Position numbers and translations under genes: made by a program. 64,000 bases of DNA from Hofstenia miamia (lineage: Eukaryota > Xenacoelomorpha > Acoela), in NCBI GenBank assembly GCA_004352715.1, contig SCFE01000053.1:1508635-1572634 (forward strand), given 5' to 3'. Positions 12,325 to 26,095 of this stretch are shown in pieces. Below the pieces are notes generated by a model. The model saw only the letters and a list, made by a program, of their open reading frames with translations. It had not been told where the DNA came from and made no database searches. The first letter of the stretch is position 1. Every line of letters starts with the position of its first letter.

Positions 12325-15300
12325 ATTAGATTTTTATATTTATGCTCAATAATTTTGAATCGGTATATAAATTATATCGGTAAATAAGTGTTACTAAGTC
12401 TCATATATAGCATTTGAATTCCCGTTCTTAATTCATAATTTAAATTTTATTTTTTACTTGAATTAACAGCTGCTTCCTTAATTACAAAGTAAATTTTATT
12501 ATGTTTATGACATTATAGAACCATAAACGACCAAACTTGCGGAGTCCGATTCAAATTTAGTACACTATTGCCTTTTCTGAAAGTCCTTAAATCAAATTCA
12601 AAAAATTGATTCAATTAAAATGTCAAAATTCTATCCTGTTTATTGTAAAAAATAATTAATTTCGACATTTTGGAGAACGGAAACTGTCATTAAATAAAAA
12701 ACGGCAGTTTATTTAAATATATTTGATTACTGAATTTCAATATAACATTTTAGAAATAGATATTCAGTTTGTCCTGTATATTGCGCTGTCAAAAGGCTTG
12801 TAACAAATTTTTGCTCAACAGTGTTTTGTGCCACTCACATTACACATATGTAAGCACTTCATTATGGCAAAGGGTGTAGAAATTAAAGTTTTTGCAATTT
12901 CTTATGGTATTGTGATCTAGAGAATGTCTTTATACTGGAGTTTTATCTGGTTTCCGATTCAGCATTTTAGAACGTTGGTCTTAAAGCATTCAACACTATT
13001 TATATAATTGGCTGTCAGAAGCCTTTACAACTTGTGATATTGGAAATATATATTTTTATCCAACTCTAAGCTAAATTACATATTTTGGGGTTGTTCATTT
13101 ACTATCTGAATACATACTTATTCGAACTTTGTAGCCGAAACCTTATGGATTCCCATTTGTTTAGCCATAAACAGGATTGTGTCCTTTTAAAAGAACAAAC
13201 TTATCGCAAATTGGTATATGGTATGTTTTTAATCAATTTGTATACTGCAAAGCGTGACATCTGAAGAAATCATATTTCCACACTTTCATTATTTTTGTTT
13301 TGTTATTGACTGATTTGTCGACTATTTGAGCACACATATTTTGTTGAATTTGGCAATGACCTACTGCACTTAAAATAATGCTTTGTGAGATGAATATTGA
13401 ATTAAGAAATGTTGGATTTTAAAAATAGTACAATTAGTTGCATTATAAATTTTGGAAATGTTTCATAAATTGAATGCTTTACTATAAGAAGCTAGCAGTT
13501 TGTGGTTTAAAAAGGACAATGGACAAAATATCAGAAAGTACAAGTAAACATACTTTGATTATAATAGTTATATAATCTTAATACCTTTTTAGACATACAA
13601 AAACATGAAATTTTCGAATAGGAGTTTTTCAAATATTTGTGAAATATAAGTTGGGTGGTTTAAGTTAATTAATTCTATCTATCGTGACCTTAAATCTAAA
13701 ACTGTCCATTTCATTTTTGCGTTTTTCGAAAAACAAAAAACTCCATAAAAATAAGAAATTTCATTTGGTTATTTACTTTAAATTGCAATTGTGCCTAACT
13801 CTAATTCGAATTAATCAATTGAAATTCAAATTGATCTTAGTCAATGTCAATTTAAAATATGTCAAATTTAAACTAATCTAAGTCTCATTTTTAAAATATA
13901 CGCAACAGAATAACATGTTTCCAAAAGTAATGCAGAAAATATTATAAATGCACTTAAATAATTTTGTTTTCTGCATCATGAATACGGAATGACAAAATGG
14001 ACAATTTTTTCAAGGTCAAACCCAACCAGGTCATGTACCTGAAATTTTTTTTAAAAAACCAATCGATTTTCCATTCTGAAATAGATTTTTGGTAATGGTG
14101 CATTGCATAAATTTGTAAATGCAGGAAGCAATCAACCAACGTAACATTATTATAAAAGTTCTGTGTACATGTACATATAATACCGGTTTTTTGCAACAAA
14201 TAATGATAAGAATGGTACCGTGTTATGACGAATGTACTAATAAAGATACTGAAAAATGTTAACATAATAGAAATTCAGTGCAATAAAGAATCACAGCAAT
14301 ATTTTTCAACAAGATTTGGGTAAAACACGTTACACATGTTACATGGAATGGCCCTAGAGTGATTTTCTATATTGGATTGATTTAAAGTTGACTTAGATTG
14401 ATTTGAATTTAACGTTAAGTAAATAAACTGTCCTGTCCCTACCCTTCAACATATTGAGTCCATTCTCATTTTAACCTGATTCAACACAAATCTGGAAGAA
14501 ATGTATAAAATATATAGATTATTTAGTGTATAATATGTCTGTGTTTACTAGATGAATATTCATATTTTAATGATTTTAGAGTAGTCAATACTCGATATTT
14601 AAAGCATGCAAAAATTGAATTGCAATAAAAATATATCATCAAATTGATAAGTTTTTACTCATTAGTGATTAATGAGAAACTTATGTCACATTAACACAAA
14701 TTTGAATGAAATTCAATATTATTTCTGATAAATGGATAAGCCGATTTTAATTAATTTTATCCATATTTTGAACCAGGTCAAGCTGTGGGAAATGTTGTCC
14801 TAATTTATCATGTGCATACAAAATTAACCTAATGAATCTGTCCTAAATGTAACTCACAAATAAAATGCCATAAATTATAGGTACAGTAACCTCACGTTAG
14901 CTTATCAGCGAAATAAAATCATTTTATGTATATTTAGCTGAGAATTTTGTGAATTTTGCAATAAAGCTATACAAAACCTATTATATTTTAAATACTTAAA
15001 ATACACATTAAATATGTTGAAAGATTTATGAATTTACGTAAGGAAGTGTTTTTCTAGCATAATCATGTGTAAATATTTATTAATCGCTCAGTGAAGGTTT
15101 CAAATTCTAAACGTATACATTAAAAAGACAAATCGTTGTTGACCTGAATACCGCATTTCGCCTATTGATGCAGCAATTTCTGACATAAAAGTTTTACTTT
15201 TTTACTAAGGTAATTCAGAAATTCTAATTACAAAACAAGTAAATATGCATCAACCAATTTTGTGAGTACAAAATAAAATATTGACTATATATATATTATT

Positions 15301-16180
15301 GGTTTTGATAGTGATTTAATCAATTTAAGCTTTTCTGCCGACTGATAAATAAATAGGATATTGTGGAAAATAGTGAAATTGAATTAATTTAAAATAACAA
15401 TATATCAGGAAATGCGTTTTAATCAAGTCCTTGATTTTAATGCAATCAAATATACTGCTGATCTTTCAATCTAGAGATAATAGTTGAAAATCACAAAGCT
15501 ACTTCTTAGAATTGTTTAATAACTTTGGTTCTTCTTAATTTAGATGTCTTATTTAATGTTTGTTTTAGAATCAGGGTTATAGATTGGTCAGGCTGTGTGA
15601 CCCAACCCAACCCAAGTTCTATTGAATTTTTTATGTTCTTGGTCAAGTCCAAAGTTGTGTCAAATTCGATCTCAAAAATGTCGCTACTACAATTCCAGTT
15701 CATACTCTTCATAATCACTATGTATAAATGCATTAAAATGTAAAATATTTACTAAAAGGTAAAAGCTTTACACAGAAATCGATACTAACGTCTTTTGATA
15801 ATGTTTTTAAAAATTGATCCAAGCTAAAAATTTTGCAAGAACTTTAACCCGGGCCATGGAATGTGGAATTTTTTGCAAAGTTGCCGGGGGAATTAGTTTT
15901 CACTCCCACTCCATTTCTGTCCTCATTATCGAAAGCAATCCCAATATTAAGAAACAATCCTCCATCCATTCTTACGCTGAATAATAATTTCTTCTCATAT
16001 TAGTACAAAAACAAAGATGGAATTCAAAATTCAGTGTGTTCCATCTGGGCTGTCATTTTTAAATTGCGAATTAGGAGCACTTAAAATCGTTCTTATATAC
16101 AGCATTTTGCTTTTATGAAATGGAAATTTTTCACCTTATAAACATTTGAAAAGATTTTCATTCATCTTCGTCCTGAAAAA
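12325..16180. other. AT-rich non-coding sequence
   Basis: Open frames at 13684-13881 (plus), 13954-14265 (minus) and the mirror pair near 15506-15743 lack motifs, and their translations are rich in K, N, I, L and F, as expected from base composition. No structural RNA or element end could be supported. Confidence 0.55.
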
Positions 16181-16564
16181 TGTCATCTGAAGAGCAGAGA
16201 AATATGGATAGTCCAGCAATTTGCCATAATACCATCTCGTTCAACAGAGTGCCGAGCAGTCATCCATCACTTCAAGATCACTACAAGAAATTGTGATGAT
16301 TTTCATAAGAATGGGTCCATTGAAAACAAAAAGCTAAGCCGATCAAAGCCGAAAAATACCGAAGATGCGATTAATGAAGTAAAAATATTCTTTGATGAAA
16401 CCCGTGAATGGTCTCTCAGAAAAGCTTCCCAACAGATTTCACTTGCTTCAAACCACAATGTGAAGGATCCTCAGAGATGACCTTCATTTCCGTTTTTATC
16501 ATCACCCTTAAATGATGTCCACAAGGAAGAAAGAAGGCAGTTTTGTCAATGGATTATGCAGTGA
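16181..16564 (+). pseudogene. Mariner-like transposase relic, N-terminal helix-turn-helix region
   Basis: One plus-strand frame stays open for 99 codons and reads through one stop (TGA at 16478) to a second (16562). Its translation includes REIWIVQQFAIIPSRS, then FHKNGSIENKKLSRSKPK, then TREWSLRKASQQI, and after the first stop DVHKEERRQFCQW. That order matches the N-terminal part of arthropod mariner-like transposases of the DUF4817 type: a first helix block, the F..(N/T)GSV.NK..SGRPK linker, a second helix-turn-helix that begins with a R..S.R..S..L pattern, and a ..D...R..FC.W segment before the catalytic domain. The family match is from memory. No initiator methionine is in frame with it, the catalytic DDE/D part is not recognisable downstream, and two stops interrupt it, so this is a decayed fragment. 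I see no paired termini. Confidence 0.65.
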
Positions 16565-16639
16565 CCACCCAACCTTGTCGATAGAAGTGATTGGATCTTT
16601 TAGTATAGGAAGGAAATGTAAAGCTTCTTTGCACTAGGT

Positions 16640-19600
16640 TTCAGAAAAAAATTGAGTAATTGATAACTGCTGATACTAATCTATTTCCGTGAAAGTAGCA
16701 AGAAATTGTAGACATTTCAGGAATAACCCTAACCCCCATAGTTTTTTGTGACCACATAATATCTCATAGTTTAATTTTCTATATTGTTCATTTCAGCTAT
16801 AAGCAACATCTATATTAGGTTTAATTTTTTTTGCAATCAACGCAAACGAACGTTAATATTTATTTGTGAATTAGAAGTTTAATTTGTTGTTTTATTTTTA
16901 GAATATTTTTATGCTGTTAGCAGCAAAAATTTGCATTTTGATATGATTATAGTTAACTGTATCAGATTTTCTAATCTCATTAAATATTTTCTGAGTTCCG
17001 CATGTTGTAATGGAAAAGTCAGCTCAATTCTGGGAAACAATTATTAGAATGATTTTGGATTGGTGCTGCTTAGTACAGCCTACTCAATTAATTACATTGA
17101 TTTGTTTATTGAAAATACACCCAAAATGCATTTAGTTGCGATAGTAACTTAACGCACCCATTTAGTTTTTTCGCACCCTAATATTACTGATATAGAAAAA
17201 TTTGTATTAGTGATATGGAGATACGTAAAAAAAGTCATCTTGAAAGATTAGTTTGCGTTCAACTCAAGGCTTACTAAATTAGAGATTTCTAATTTCACTC
17301 TGTAACTAACTTTTACTTTTGAATTTACATTGGATTATTTGAATTATAACTATTTTATGTGAGCAATATTTTAATGTTTTTCGGCTATTGCTTTAAGTTC
17401 TAATTGTACAATTATGCATTTTTTCCCAATGTGTTTTTTTCTTATTATTTGAATGATTTTAAAGAAAAAACCAATAGTTATATTTACTTAGCCCTAGTTA
17501 GTGAAACAATTGTGGTAAAAACAAAATCTGCTTGTCTTGTATATAATAGAATAGACACAAGCTTTTCCAAATTTAACCTGTGGTCAATCTCAACTGAAAG
17601 GTATTGAATAAATTCATTTGGATAAGTAGCTTCAATTTCGCAATTGAGTTGCACTATATTAGATACAAAGTTCTTGTTCTTCAATTTTCAGTTGCTTCAT
17701 GAAAATATATAGCATATTATGAAGTTCAGTTTGTTGAGTTTAGTTACCAAAGCAGGATTTTTTGAAGTACATGCAATGAGTGAAACACCAGCAGCGAATT
17801 GGAACAATTTGCAAACATTTCTGTACAATATCGTTCACATATAGAAAGAATAAAATGAGACTAAGAATGCTCATTGTGACATCCCTAGGCTTATGCTAGC
17901 ATTGTATGAATAAGGATTATTTAATCGTACCCTTTGCTTTCTACTCATTACGAAGGTGTATAGTGCTTTTTAAACTACACATACTAAAAAATACACTCGA
18001 TGCATCTTAACAGTGCTAAAAAAATTGGTCACAATTGTACAGAAAGAGGCCAATTCTAGCATATTTGAAATGACCGAAACTACTTAGTTTTCAAAAGGGA
18101 GGCCAACAAATTCAATAGTAAATAGAATGCATCTAAGTTTATAGAAATTAAGAATCAAGTCGAACATAATTTGATTTGATTTAGCAGCCAAATTACTATT
18201 GTATTTTTGAACAAATTTCAATTTTTGGCAAAGTTCCTCCATTTAATCCAAAATTTGGAATTTGCCTTCACATAATCTCTAGTGTTTATATCCATAATGA
18301 TTTTTTGAAATTGAATTCCTAAAAATAAAATCTGAGTGCTTCTTTTTAGGAAAAAAATTCACAGAATTGTAGTTACTTAGCATATTTTCCACAGTACATT
18401 GCTCTCATAATAATATATAATTTATTATTATATATACAGAATACTATGTATTGCATATATATAAATAAAATTATGTAATATTATGGGACATTATATATAT
18501 TTCTTAAGTAATATTTAAATTTAGATTAAGTTTAAGTTCACTTGCAGACAGAGAATTTAGCAGAAGCTTGTGATAAAGGCTAACTGGTCATGAAAACACG
18601 ATCCCATGCATAAAATTTACTGTGTTATCTTCCCAAACACAATAAAGCAGTTCCCTAGAAAACGTAAATATCCTTCGTTTCAGACAAAAAGTGATCCCTG
18701 GAATGTATTCCTAGCCACTGGAGAATTAATCGTTATTACTTTCTAATTGACTTAAAGTAGACTTAATTTCAACAAAGTTGTAGACGAGTAGGTTACATTT
18801 GAAAAAAACTAAAGCATGTCAAAATATTCAGTGGCAGACAAAATCAATAATTCAGTGTGAACGCAAACAGTTTCACTTCAAATGTATCCTTTTTCTTAAA
18901 GATCAATTTTTAATAAAGGGACAATTCTCAAAGCCGCTGTTTCCATCGGCCTTAAAAGTGAAAATATTATAGATTATAAGAAATGAATAAAAGAATAACC
19001 CTTACTATAAATAAATACATAAAAAGAATACATTAAATGCATAACGTAATTGCAAAGAAGTTTTCAAATAATTGAATTGTAATCCTTAACCTTCAGAGTA
19101 ATAATACTAAGCCAATGACTTTATTAAGTTTTAAAGTGCTGTATTTCCAACAGAAAACTGTGTCCTACTTGATCAAGTTTTCAACTTGCATTATATAATT
19201 TTTAAAACTTCAAAGTTTTTGATACAAAACTCATCAAATGATAATCTACAGAACATCATTGAGGGAAATATGTGTGAGTTCTTACAGAATGTGGTAGAGA
19301 CAAGCACAAATTGAAAGAAGGAATAATAGAGTTAGGACTTGCCATAAGTTTCATTTTTTGGTCATTCATGTGTGTTTTGCATCACCCGGTTTTCTAGTAG
19401 AAAGATAACTAATAGATTTCTAGTGTCTAGTGAAAAATATACACTAAGAAAGCAAATGTTAGACAGAGGACATCGTAAAGGCAAATCATATTTTTGGTGC
19501 CGGATTGAAGTTAGTCATATATATATCAGTAAGTCAAAACTATCATTGAAGAAAAAATGTTTTCAATTTGAGAATGCAAAGTTCCGATTATTCTATGACT

Positions 19601-20294
19601 TCAGGTGTGAATTTGATTTACCTTTAGACATTTCATTGCGATTGGTCTAAAATTATTACTACTCTCTACCATCTAAAGGAAATATCATTTACGTGTTCAT
19701 CAAACTATCTTCATCACGCTGTTCATCAAACAAGCCAAATGTTGATTAATACCAGTGTTTGAAACGAATCGGAACTAGGTTGAACAGGACCAAAAAATTA
19801 ATAAGAAGATGTAGAAAAAAATGACTTAAATATAAAAATAAAGATGAACTTCACTGTACAAGTATCTCAATTCAAACTACAAAAACTAAGTTTTAAAGAA
19901 AAAGTGAAATAGTTCATAGGAAAATGAGTCCAGGTTATATTTTTGAGACAAAAGGAGATGATAAACACAAACTTTTTCACAAATATGTTAAGCATTTAAG
20001 ACACTGCTCCTCCAAATTCCAAAATTCCTATATAAAACGTAAAGGCTGGTCGAATCCGAAGTCAGAAGATTCACTAGATGATAAATTCCATTTGAACTAT
20101 TCTAGTATATTGCTTTTAATTCATTTTTGATTTTGTAAAGTTTTAGATATTTTTAATATTTGTACACAGAAAGTTACAGTTCCTATTTAATATAGTACTA
20201 CATAAATTTAAATGCGAATTTAAAAAATGTTTGCTGAACTTCTCAATAAAGCAATTAAGCTATTTGTATTAAACCACATTTTCTCGAACATTCT
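16640..20294. other. AT-rich non-coding sequence
   Basis: Open frames at 17404-17607, 19372-19650 and 19924-20130 (plus) and 17484-17684 (minus) have no recognisable motif. Nothing else supported. Confidence 0.55.
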
Positions 20295-20335
20295 CAGTGG
20301 CGGATATAGAGGCCTGATGTTGGGATAGATGCCAT
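20295..20335 (+). mobile_element. Possible hAT-like element end (CAGTGGCGGA)
   Basis: CAGTGGCGGATATAGAGG resembles the CAGTGGCGGAT start common at animal hAT-type element ends. No partner end or target duplication was found. Confidence 0.3.
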
Positions 20336-20339
20336 TACA

Positions 20340-21960
20340 TGGATTAGCATTGAAATAAGCTTTTGATCAATACCTATCAACATCAGTTTCTCAAATCTGC
20401 CCTTTGCCAAAAATGGCTTCCTTTTACCAGGAATACAATCATACAATAGTTAGATTCTGTTTTTCTTCCATGCTAGTAAAATTCATGGTTTTTCCGTCCA
20501 CATAAACAATAGTTGCTTTCTAAAAAAGTGTGGTTATGTTATTTAGAAAGTGCTATTGAACGAGGAAAGCTGGATCGGGGCGAACTTCAAAATGCAAATT
20601 TAATGAAATAAATATCTTATTAGAGAATAAGAAAAATGGAATGAAATGTTTTCTCAATATTGCAAATATATTTAAACTAGTAAGTATTAAGCAACTTGTT
20701 ACAGAACTACTTATGAATGAACTATCTCCTTAACCCAATTTTTGGGCTTTTCTACATACGTCGTTTATTGGGGGCTGCACCCCTACTTATTTTCATTAAT
20801 AATAATCCAATCGCTTTGAAGTTTGACAGATAGCTTCTCTTAACATAAAACATTAAATATACATAGTGATATTCCATATTGTTTAAATATTTTTTGATTA
20901 CGTCAGCATTTTTCAACATGACCTGTGCAAAAGGTCCCATTTCCTATAAGATAACACCGATAAAATGAATCGATGCAATTTTGTCCTATTTTGTTATCTG
21001 TGATACGAACTGTGCTGTACAATGAATTTATTCTCATTGCGATACCTAAATAATAACAAAATAATGCATTATGTGGAATAACACGAGCTAAATATGAAAT
21101 TTCAGTATAATAATATGGTAGTATTTCTCTCTGACAAAAATTTCTTTAGACAAAGATATTGACACAATTTCTTTCAGGAAATGGTCAATACTTAATTTCG
21201 TGCGACAAAAAATTTTCCATAGCCGTCAGCAAATCACAATTCTAATTTTTATAAGATCGGTGGTTAGGCTGTGGTTAGGGGGTGCAAGTTTTTACGCCCA
21301 ATAGAAATAGGGTTGAGTGTAGAAATGGACAGTTTTATGAAATTGTATCACAGACATATCCATAACTTTACCGGAACAATACTTCACGGGATTCAAGAAA
21401 TACCGGAGCTGACTGGCTTAAAAAATGTGTTTTCCTCCAAGTATCGAACATATACTCAGATATATAAAAATCAAATATACCAAACCCGTGGGGCAATGCA
21501 TTACTGAAAACTGGGAACATTTCTGTCCGAGGTTTATATATGACTTTCTTGGAAAGCTTAGGATTAGTGTTGAATAAGAGATATTTACAGATATTGACTT
21601 AAAAGTTTTCAGATTTACAAATGTCCACATTCGAACTATGGTGTATTAATTCGTTGTACAGCAATAATCATGGTTATAAAATTTTAATCTTTTCCATTTA
21701 TGCTCAAATAGTTCAGTTCGAAATATATTTGACGTTAACATAGATTCCTAAAAATGATTAACTATGTAGAAGTTTATAGATACACTTCAATGGTTTTTCT
21801 ATACAAATTTTCAAATAAGTGAAAATTTAGAAAAAAATACAAGCTAAGTTGGGCCAAAACTGGGGGCCGAGACACGTGTCGGGCTGCCTGCTCAGTGCTA
21901 CCTGTTGGACCGCCAACCAAAAATTTTGATGCTTAATGGTTTACTTAAAATACGGCTATG
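20340..21960. other. AT-rich non-coding sequence with a local GC-rich patch
   Basis: Two open frames (21271-21507 plus, 78 codons; 20752-20940 minus, 60 codons) are without recognised domains. At about 21850-21915 a GC-rich stretch contains the palindrome GACACGTGTC and may be a repeat remnant. Confidence 0.5.
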
Positions 21961-22435
21961 CCATCCGTAAGAAGCAATGAAAATAAGTGATTCAAAATCC
22001 AGCAGTTTTTTGCTTTCTATGGTAGGAAACTATCTTAATTTCGTAGAATGTATTTTTTCTACTCATAATTACTAATAATTGTTTTTATACAAATAAATTC
22101 ATAATTTGTTTCTTCAACTTTCTAGTAAACGAAAACTATAATACCAACATATCACACTTTTTTCCAACAATATATTAAGAAAAATTTTTTTATTCCCCCC
22201 CCATCCGTAAGAAGCAATGAAAATAAGTGATTCAAAATCCAGCAGTTTTTTGCTTTCTATGGTAGGAAACTATCTTAATTTCGTAGAATGTATTTTTTCT
22301 ACTCATAATTACTAATAATTGTTTTTATACAAATAAATTCATAATTTGTTTCTTCAACTTTCTAGTAAACGAAAACTATAATACCAACATATCACACTTT
22401 TTTCCAACAATATATTAAGAAAAATTTTTTTATTC
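21961..22435 (+). repeat. Exact tandem duplication, 235-bp unit, period 240
   Basis: Bases 21961-22195 and 22201-22435 are identical by eye, separated by CCCCC. Because no divergence is visible, this is either a very recent tandem duplication or an assembly artefact from joining overlapping sequence. Neither copy has coding potential. Confidence 0.92.
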
Positions 22436-25051
22436 GTTGTTCTGAAAAGCATTTTTGGAGAAATCACTTACTGCTAGGAATTTCCTTTTCAGAGAAACCT
22501 GAAATTCATTCAGGAGTTCATTTGAATATTCAAGGGTTCAATATGGTTACCACAGCACCTTTTTAAAATTCGACCCCTATGGATAATTAAAAAAATTCAA
22601 TGCAATGTGAGGCTCATAATTGAAGTTGACAATTTCCTAAATCCCCATTCATTAGTATCGGAAATAGCTTTAGACATATTCTAGCAAATTCTAATCTGTG
22701 ATTTTGCCAATTTGATGTTATATATATCTCCCAAACAAATCCCAATCACTAAATGTGGATTAATAAAATATTTAAAAGTTTCCATTTATATCACAATCAA
22801 CACATTTGGAAGTTAGAAAGAATTAAAGTTCTAATTTCGCGTCTCATAGGCTACCAATAAAAGTAGTGGCTTTCAATTATATAGCCATATATTATATTAC
22901 AAGGGATAAACATAAATTGATTGAGAATTTGAGAATAAATATGTAATGCATTATTTATTACATACCATCAATTAAATTAAATGATTTACACGTTGTTCCT
23001 TCAATTAATATCTACATGGCTGTAAATTGTAAGACTAAAGCAAAACTTGACGTAAGACACTTCAAGTTAGCTTCGTACAGAAATTCAAGCAGGGAGCTCG
23101 CCAGGAGTAAACCCCACGGATGGCCAATAGAGGCCAGCCAGATAATTGAGTTAATGAATGGTTAGTCGTTTGATCGAGCTTACATGGGGATTGGGGTTTT
23201 TATTGCAATCGTTATTATAAGTGCACAATCCATATATAATTATTAATAATATATAATCAATCATAGGAAACTCTCAAATATATATGTTGCAAAGTGATGA
23301 AATAAATCACCAAATGATATTAAAATGTTTAAGCCAGATACCACGTCAGGGGACAGACTCCGTCCTCTGCCCTTAGCCGGTTACGTCACTAAATTCAAGT
23401 CTGAAATCAATATGTTTCCTTGATATTTAACTAGTGTTTATTTTAATTAGAGTGTATTTTTTAATATTGTTTGGATGCAACAGTGTCTGCTTTTTGGATG
23501 TGACGCTTAAATTTAAAGATTTGAGTTTGCAACGCCCATTGTGATTACTAATGATAACGTGTGACAGAAATATCTATATTTCATTTACAAAAGTCAGGCA
23601 AATATATTTATTTCTAGTATTTTATATTATTGAAAGCAGGGATTACTTTTATTACAACATAATATATTTTAGCACTCCTGCAGACAACACTATGCGCAGA
23701 AAAGGAAACGTCTGGAATTGGAAATAATATTAATTGTAACAAGTAAAATTTGTTAAGTTTAATTATTTTGTGATTTGTTTCAATTGTATCAAAAACGCTA
23801 ATAAATTAAAAGTAAATATTCAAATAAATGCGCTAAAATAAATCAAAATATTTCACGGTCTAAAAACAAGCCGTCAAATTCCCAAGATTTGTAGGCCTAA
23901 TGTTTTGATCCTCAAATTCAAACAGCAACAAATTAAGAGATGTGCTTTCAGGGACGTGAGAACGATTTAAATGTTGGGGGCATCCTACCAACTGAAGTGG
24001 ATTCATTTTCAATTTTTTAAATAAAACCTTTTGAATCTGCATATTTTTTTCGATCTATAATATAATTCATTATCTTCCTATCAGTTTCATTTAAAATGTA
24101 TGTTACTTAGGGTATTAAGAAATACGAAAATTAGAATAACTCTTTCTTATATTTTTAAAGAGTGAGCATTGAGCATTGAGCAATGCTCCTTTCTTGAGGC
24201 GATTAATTTATCTTTTTATATATTGTTATGTATGTAGGGTAGGTCAATTCGTATTTTTAATGTCAATCAGTAGATAGTCTTAAATAAAAGGACTTAATAT
24301 GTAAGTGATACAATTACTATAAAACCTCTGCAACAGATATGTATAGTAATAGAAGCATAGATATAGGTATAAAAATATGTACAGTTTGTAATATGTGCAT
24401 TTTTGTTATAATTATTTTTTGTCTGTGATTTTTAAAATTTTTTAGTTTGTCAGTTGGCTGGTAGAACCATATGAATCTCTGATTACAATACTCTGATATG
24501 ATTTTTTTCAATATTGTTTTCAGTGTTTATCATTCGAAGTTTAATTGTTGCCAATCTATGTTTGTTAAGAACCAAACAATTTCCTTGCACAAATTGCCAG
24601 CAAAATACGTTATTTACGGTAGCTTATTAGCAATAGTAGTAGCTGCCTGAAAAATAGAAGATGCCATATGTTGTGAAAGTTTTGAGATTGAGAAGAATGA
24701 AATATTTTGGTTAAGTCAGTTAGCAATGTGTTTTTTCCAATATGTTTGAATTTCATAGAGTTTAGAAATGTTATGCATAAAATGTATGATTAAAGTCACA
24801 TTCAACCCCAAATAAGCTATTTTGGCTTTAATGCCACAAACTAGTTGTTGACGTTCTCCTACAATTATAATCCATAGATAAGTGTGCTTCTGTTATGGTG
24901 AAAATTTATCATAGACCAACGAATTTCAACCCGGACAAGTTCGCACCAGCGCGCGAATAAATAATGAAAATTTAAGAAGGGATTGTTATCTACAAGTGGT
25001 ACCTTCAGATTTGAGTTTTATTTACTATTTAGTGAGTGAAAGGTGCTTAGA
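22436..25051. other. AT-rich non-coding sequence
   Basis: Short open frames at 23860-24042 and 24317-24511 (minus) have no motif. A perfect small hairpin GAGCATTGAGCAATGCTC lies near 24168-24190. The GC-rich patches near 23085-23150 and 23340-23400 (with an imperfect hairpin around GGGGACAGACTCCGTCC) could be repeat remnants. Confidence 0.5.
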
Positions 25052-25149
25052 ATATATATATATNNNNNNNNNNNNNNNNNNNNNNNNNNNNNNNNNNNNN
25101 NNNNNNNNNNNNNNNNNNNNNNNNNNNNNNNNNNNNNNNNNNNNNNNNN

Positions 25150-25215
<66 letters not shown>
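25052..25215. repeat. (TA)n microsatellite with an 86-N gap
   Basis: TA dinucleotides on both sides (25052-25063 and 25150-25215, with two C interruptions) of Ns at 25064-25149. Confidence 0.95.
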
Positions 25216-25216
<1 letters not shown>

Positions 25217-25519
25217 CTTTATAACTATTTAAATAATATAAAAATTTGTGATGGAGAATTGTAATTAATATTATTAATAATGTAATTATTTCAAAACTTG
25301 CATATTTTTAAAGTGAAATTTTCTAAAAAAATTTGATTTTAGCTTTAAGCCAAATGAGCTACGATTATTTTTCCATATTTGTATACAATTCTTAATATTT
25401 AATGAAATGAGAATGAAACTATTCTAAATCAAATGCTGAATATATATGCCTTGTTTTTATGATTTATATTCATGGGTCCATTATATTCTTAGAATTTTGG
25501 GCAAGACCACTTTCATAGC

Positions 25520-25822
25520 CAGGGCTGCTCAAAAATTAACATTAATTCACTTGTAGTTATTGATCAATGAGAATTGATTCCAAAAATAGCTTGTGTGTAG
25601 ATAAGGCTACATGATAGACAATTTGCTTGCTTGTGATAAAAAAGTAGCACTGAATGATGTAATGTATGAATAATTCAACTTAATCATTTAAGGAAAAACA
25701 ACTTAAAACATTTGCAATAATGGCCATTAATGGTAACCTAAAAATAAATTAATGGCAATTTTGAAAACATAGAATCCATTAATGGCAATTAATTTTTCAC
25801 CATAAATTGTTTAGGAGTCCTG
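25520..25822. mobile_element. Short non-autonomous hAT-like element with target duplication
   Basis: The 303-bp element begins CAGGGCTGCT and ends with the complement of CAGGACTCCT (8 of 10 match as inverted ends). It is flanked by TTCATAGC (25512-25519) and CTCATAGC (25823-25830), a 7-of-8 match consistent with the 8-bp target duplication of hAT transposons. The interior carries repeated AATTAATGGCAATT-like motifs close to the right end, which could serve as subterminal transposase sites, as known for hAT elements. No open frame of transposase type exists, so it is non-autonomous. Confidence 0.7.
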
Positions 25823-25876
25823 CTCATAGCTATTGTTGCTTAAAGCTATGGATATTGTAAAAAGGATGACATTCCG

Positions 25877-26095
25877 TTACAGAGTAGGCCCTCGCATGAA
25901 CCACTTTTGATGAGCTGAGTTTCGGAGAAGACAACTTCCATACAGCCTCTTAGAAAGAGAATAACTTGGGAGACCTGAGGAGGCAAACTCTACATTCTTC
26001 AAATCTCGCTGGCAACTTTCGTAGAGGACCGAAATGCTACGATTGAAAGCAGGGCCTGACTGGGCATGTCTTAAGAAATAGCTGTGTCTAGCCAA
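25877..26095 (-). other. 72-codon open frame of unknown status
   Basis: The translation is less AT-biased than most short frames here (it contains RHAQSGPAFNRSISVLYESC), but I recognise no domain and see no splice context or neighbours to support it. I consider it more likely chance or a repeat remnant than a gene. Confidence 0.15.

Noticed and set aside
13684-14265. Frames of 65 and 103 codons
   Set aside because: No motif; amino-acid content follows base composition; no splice or regulatory context.
15506-15743. Complementary frames on both strands
   Set aside because: Mutual shadows with no family resemblance; likely chance.
21850-21915. GC-rich stretch considered as a tRNA gene
   Set aside because: No cloverleaf with TTC loop and anticodon arm could be drawn.
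23334-23400. GC-rich imperfect hairpin considered as a structural RNA or terminator
   Set aside because: No tRNA or known RNA architecture, and bacterial-type terminators do not apply here.
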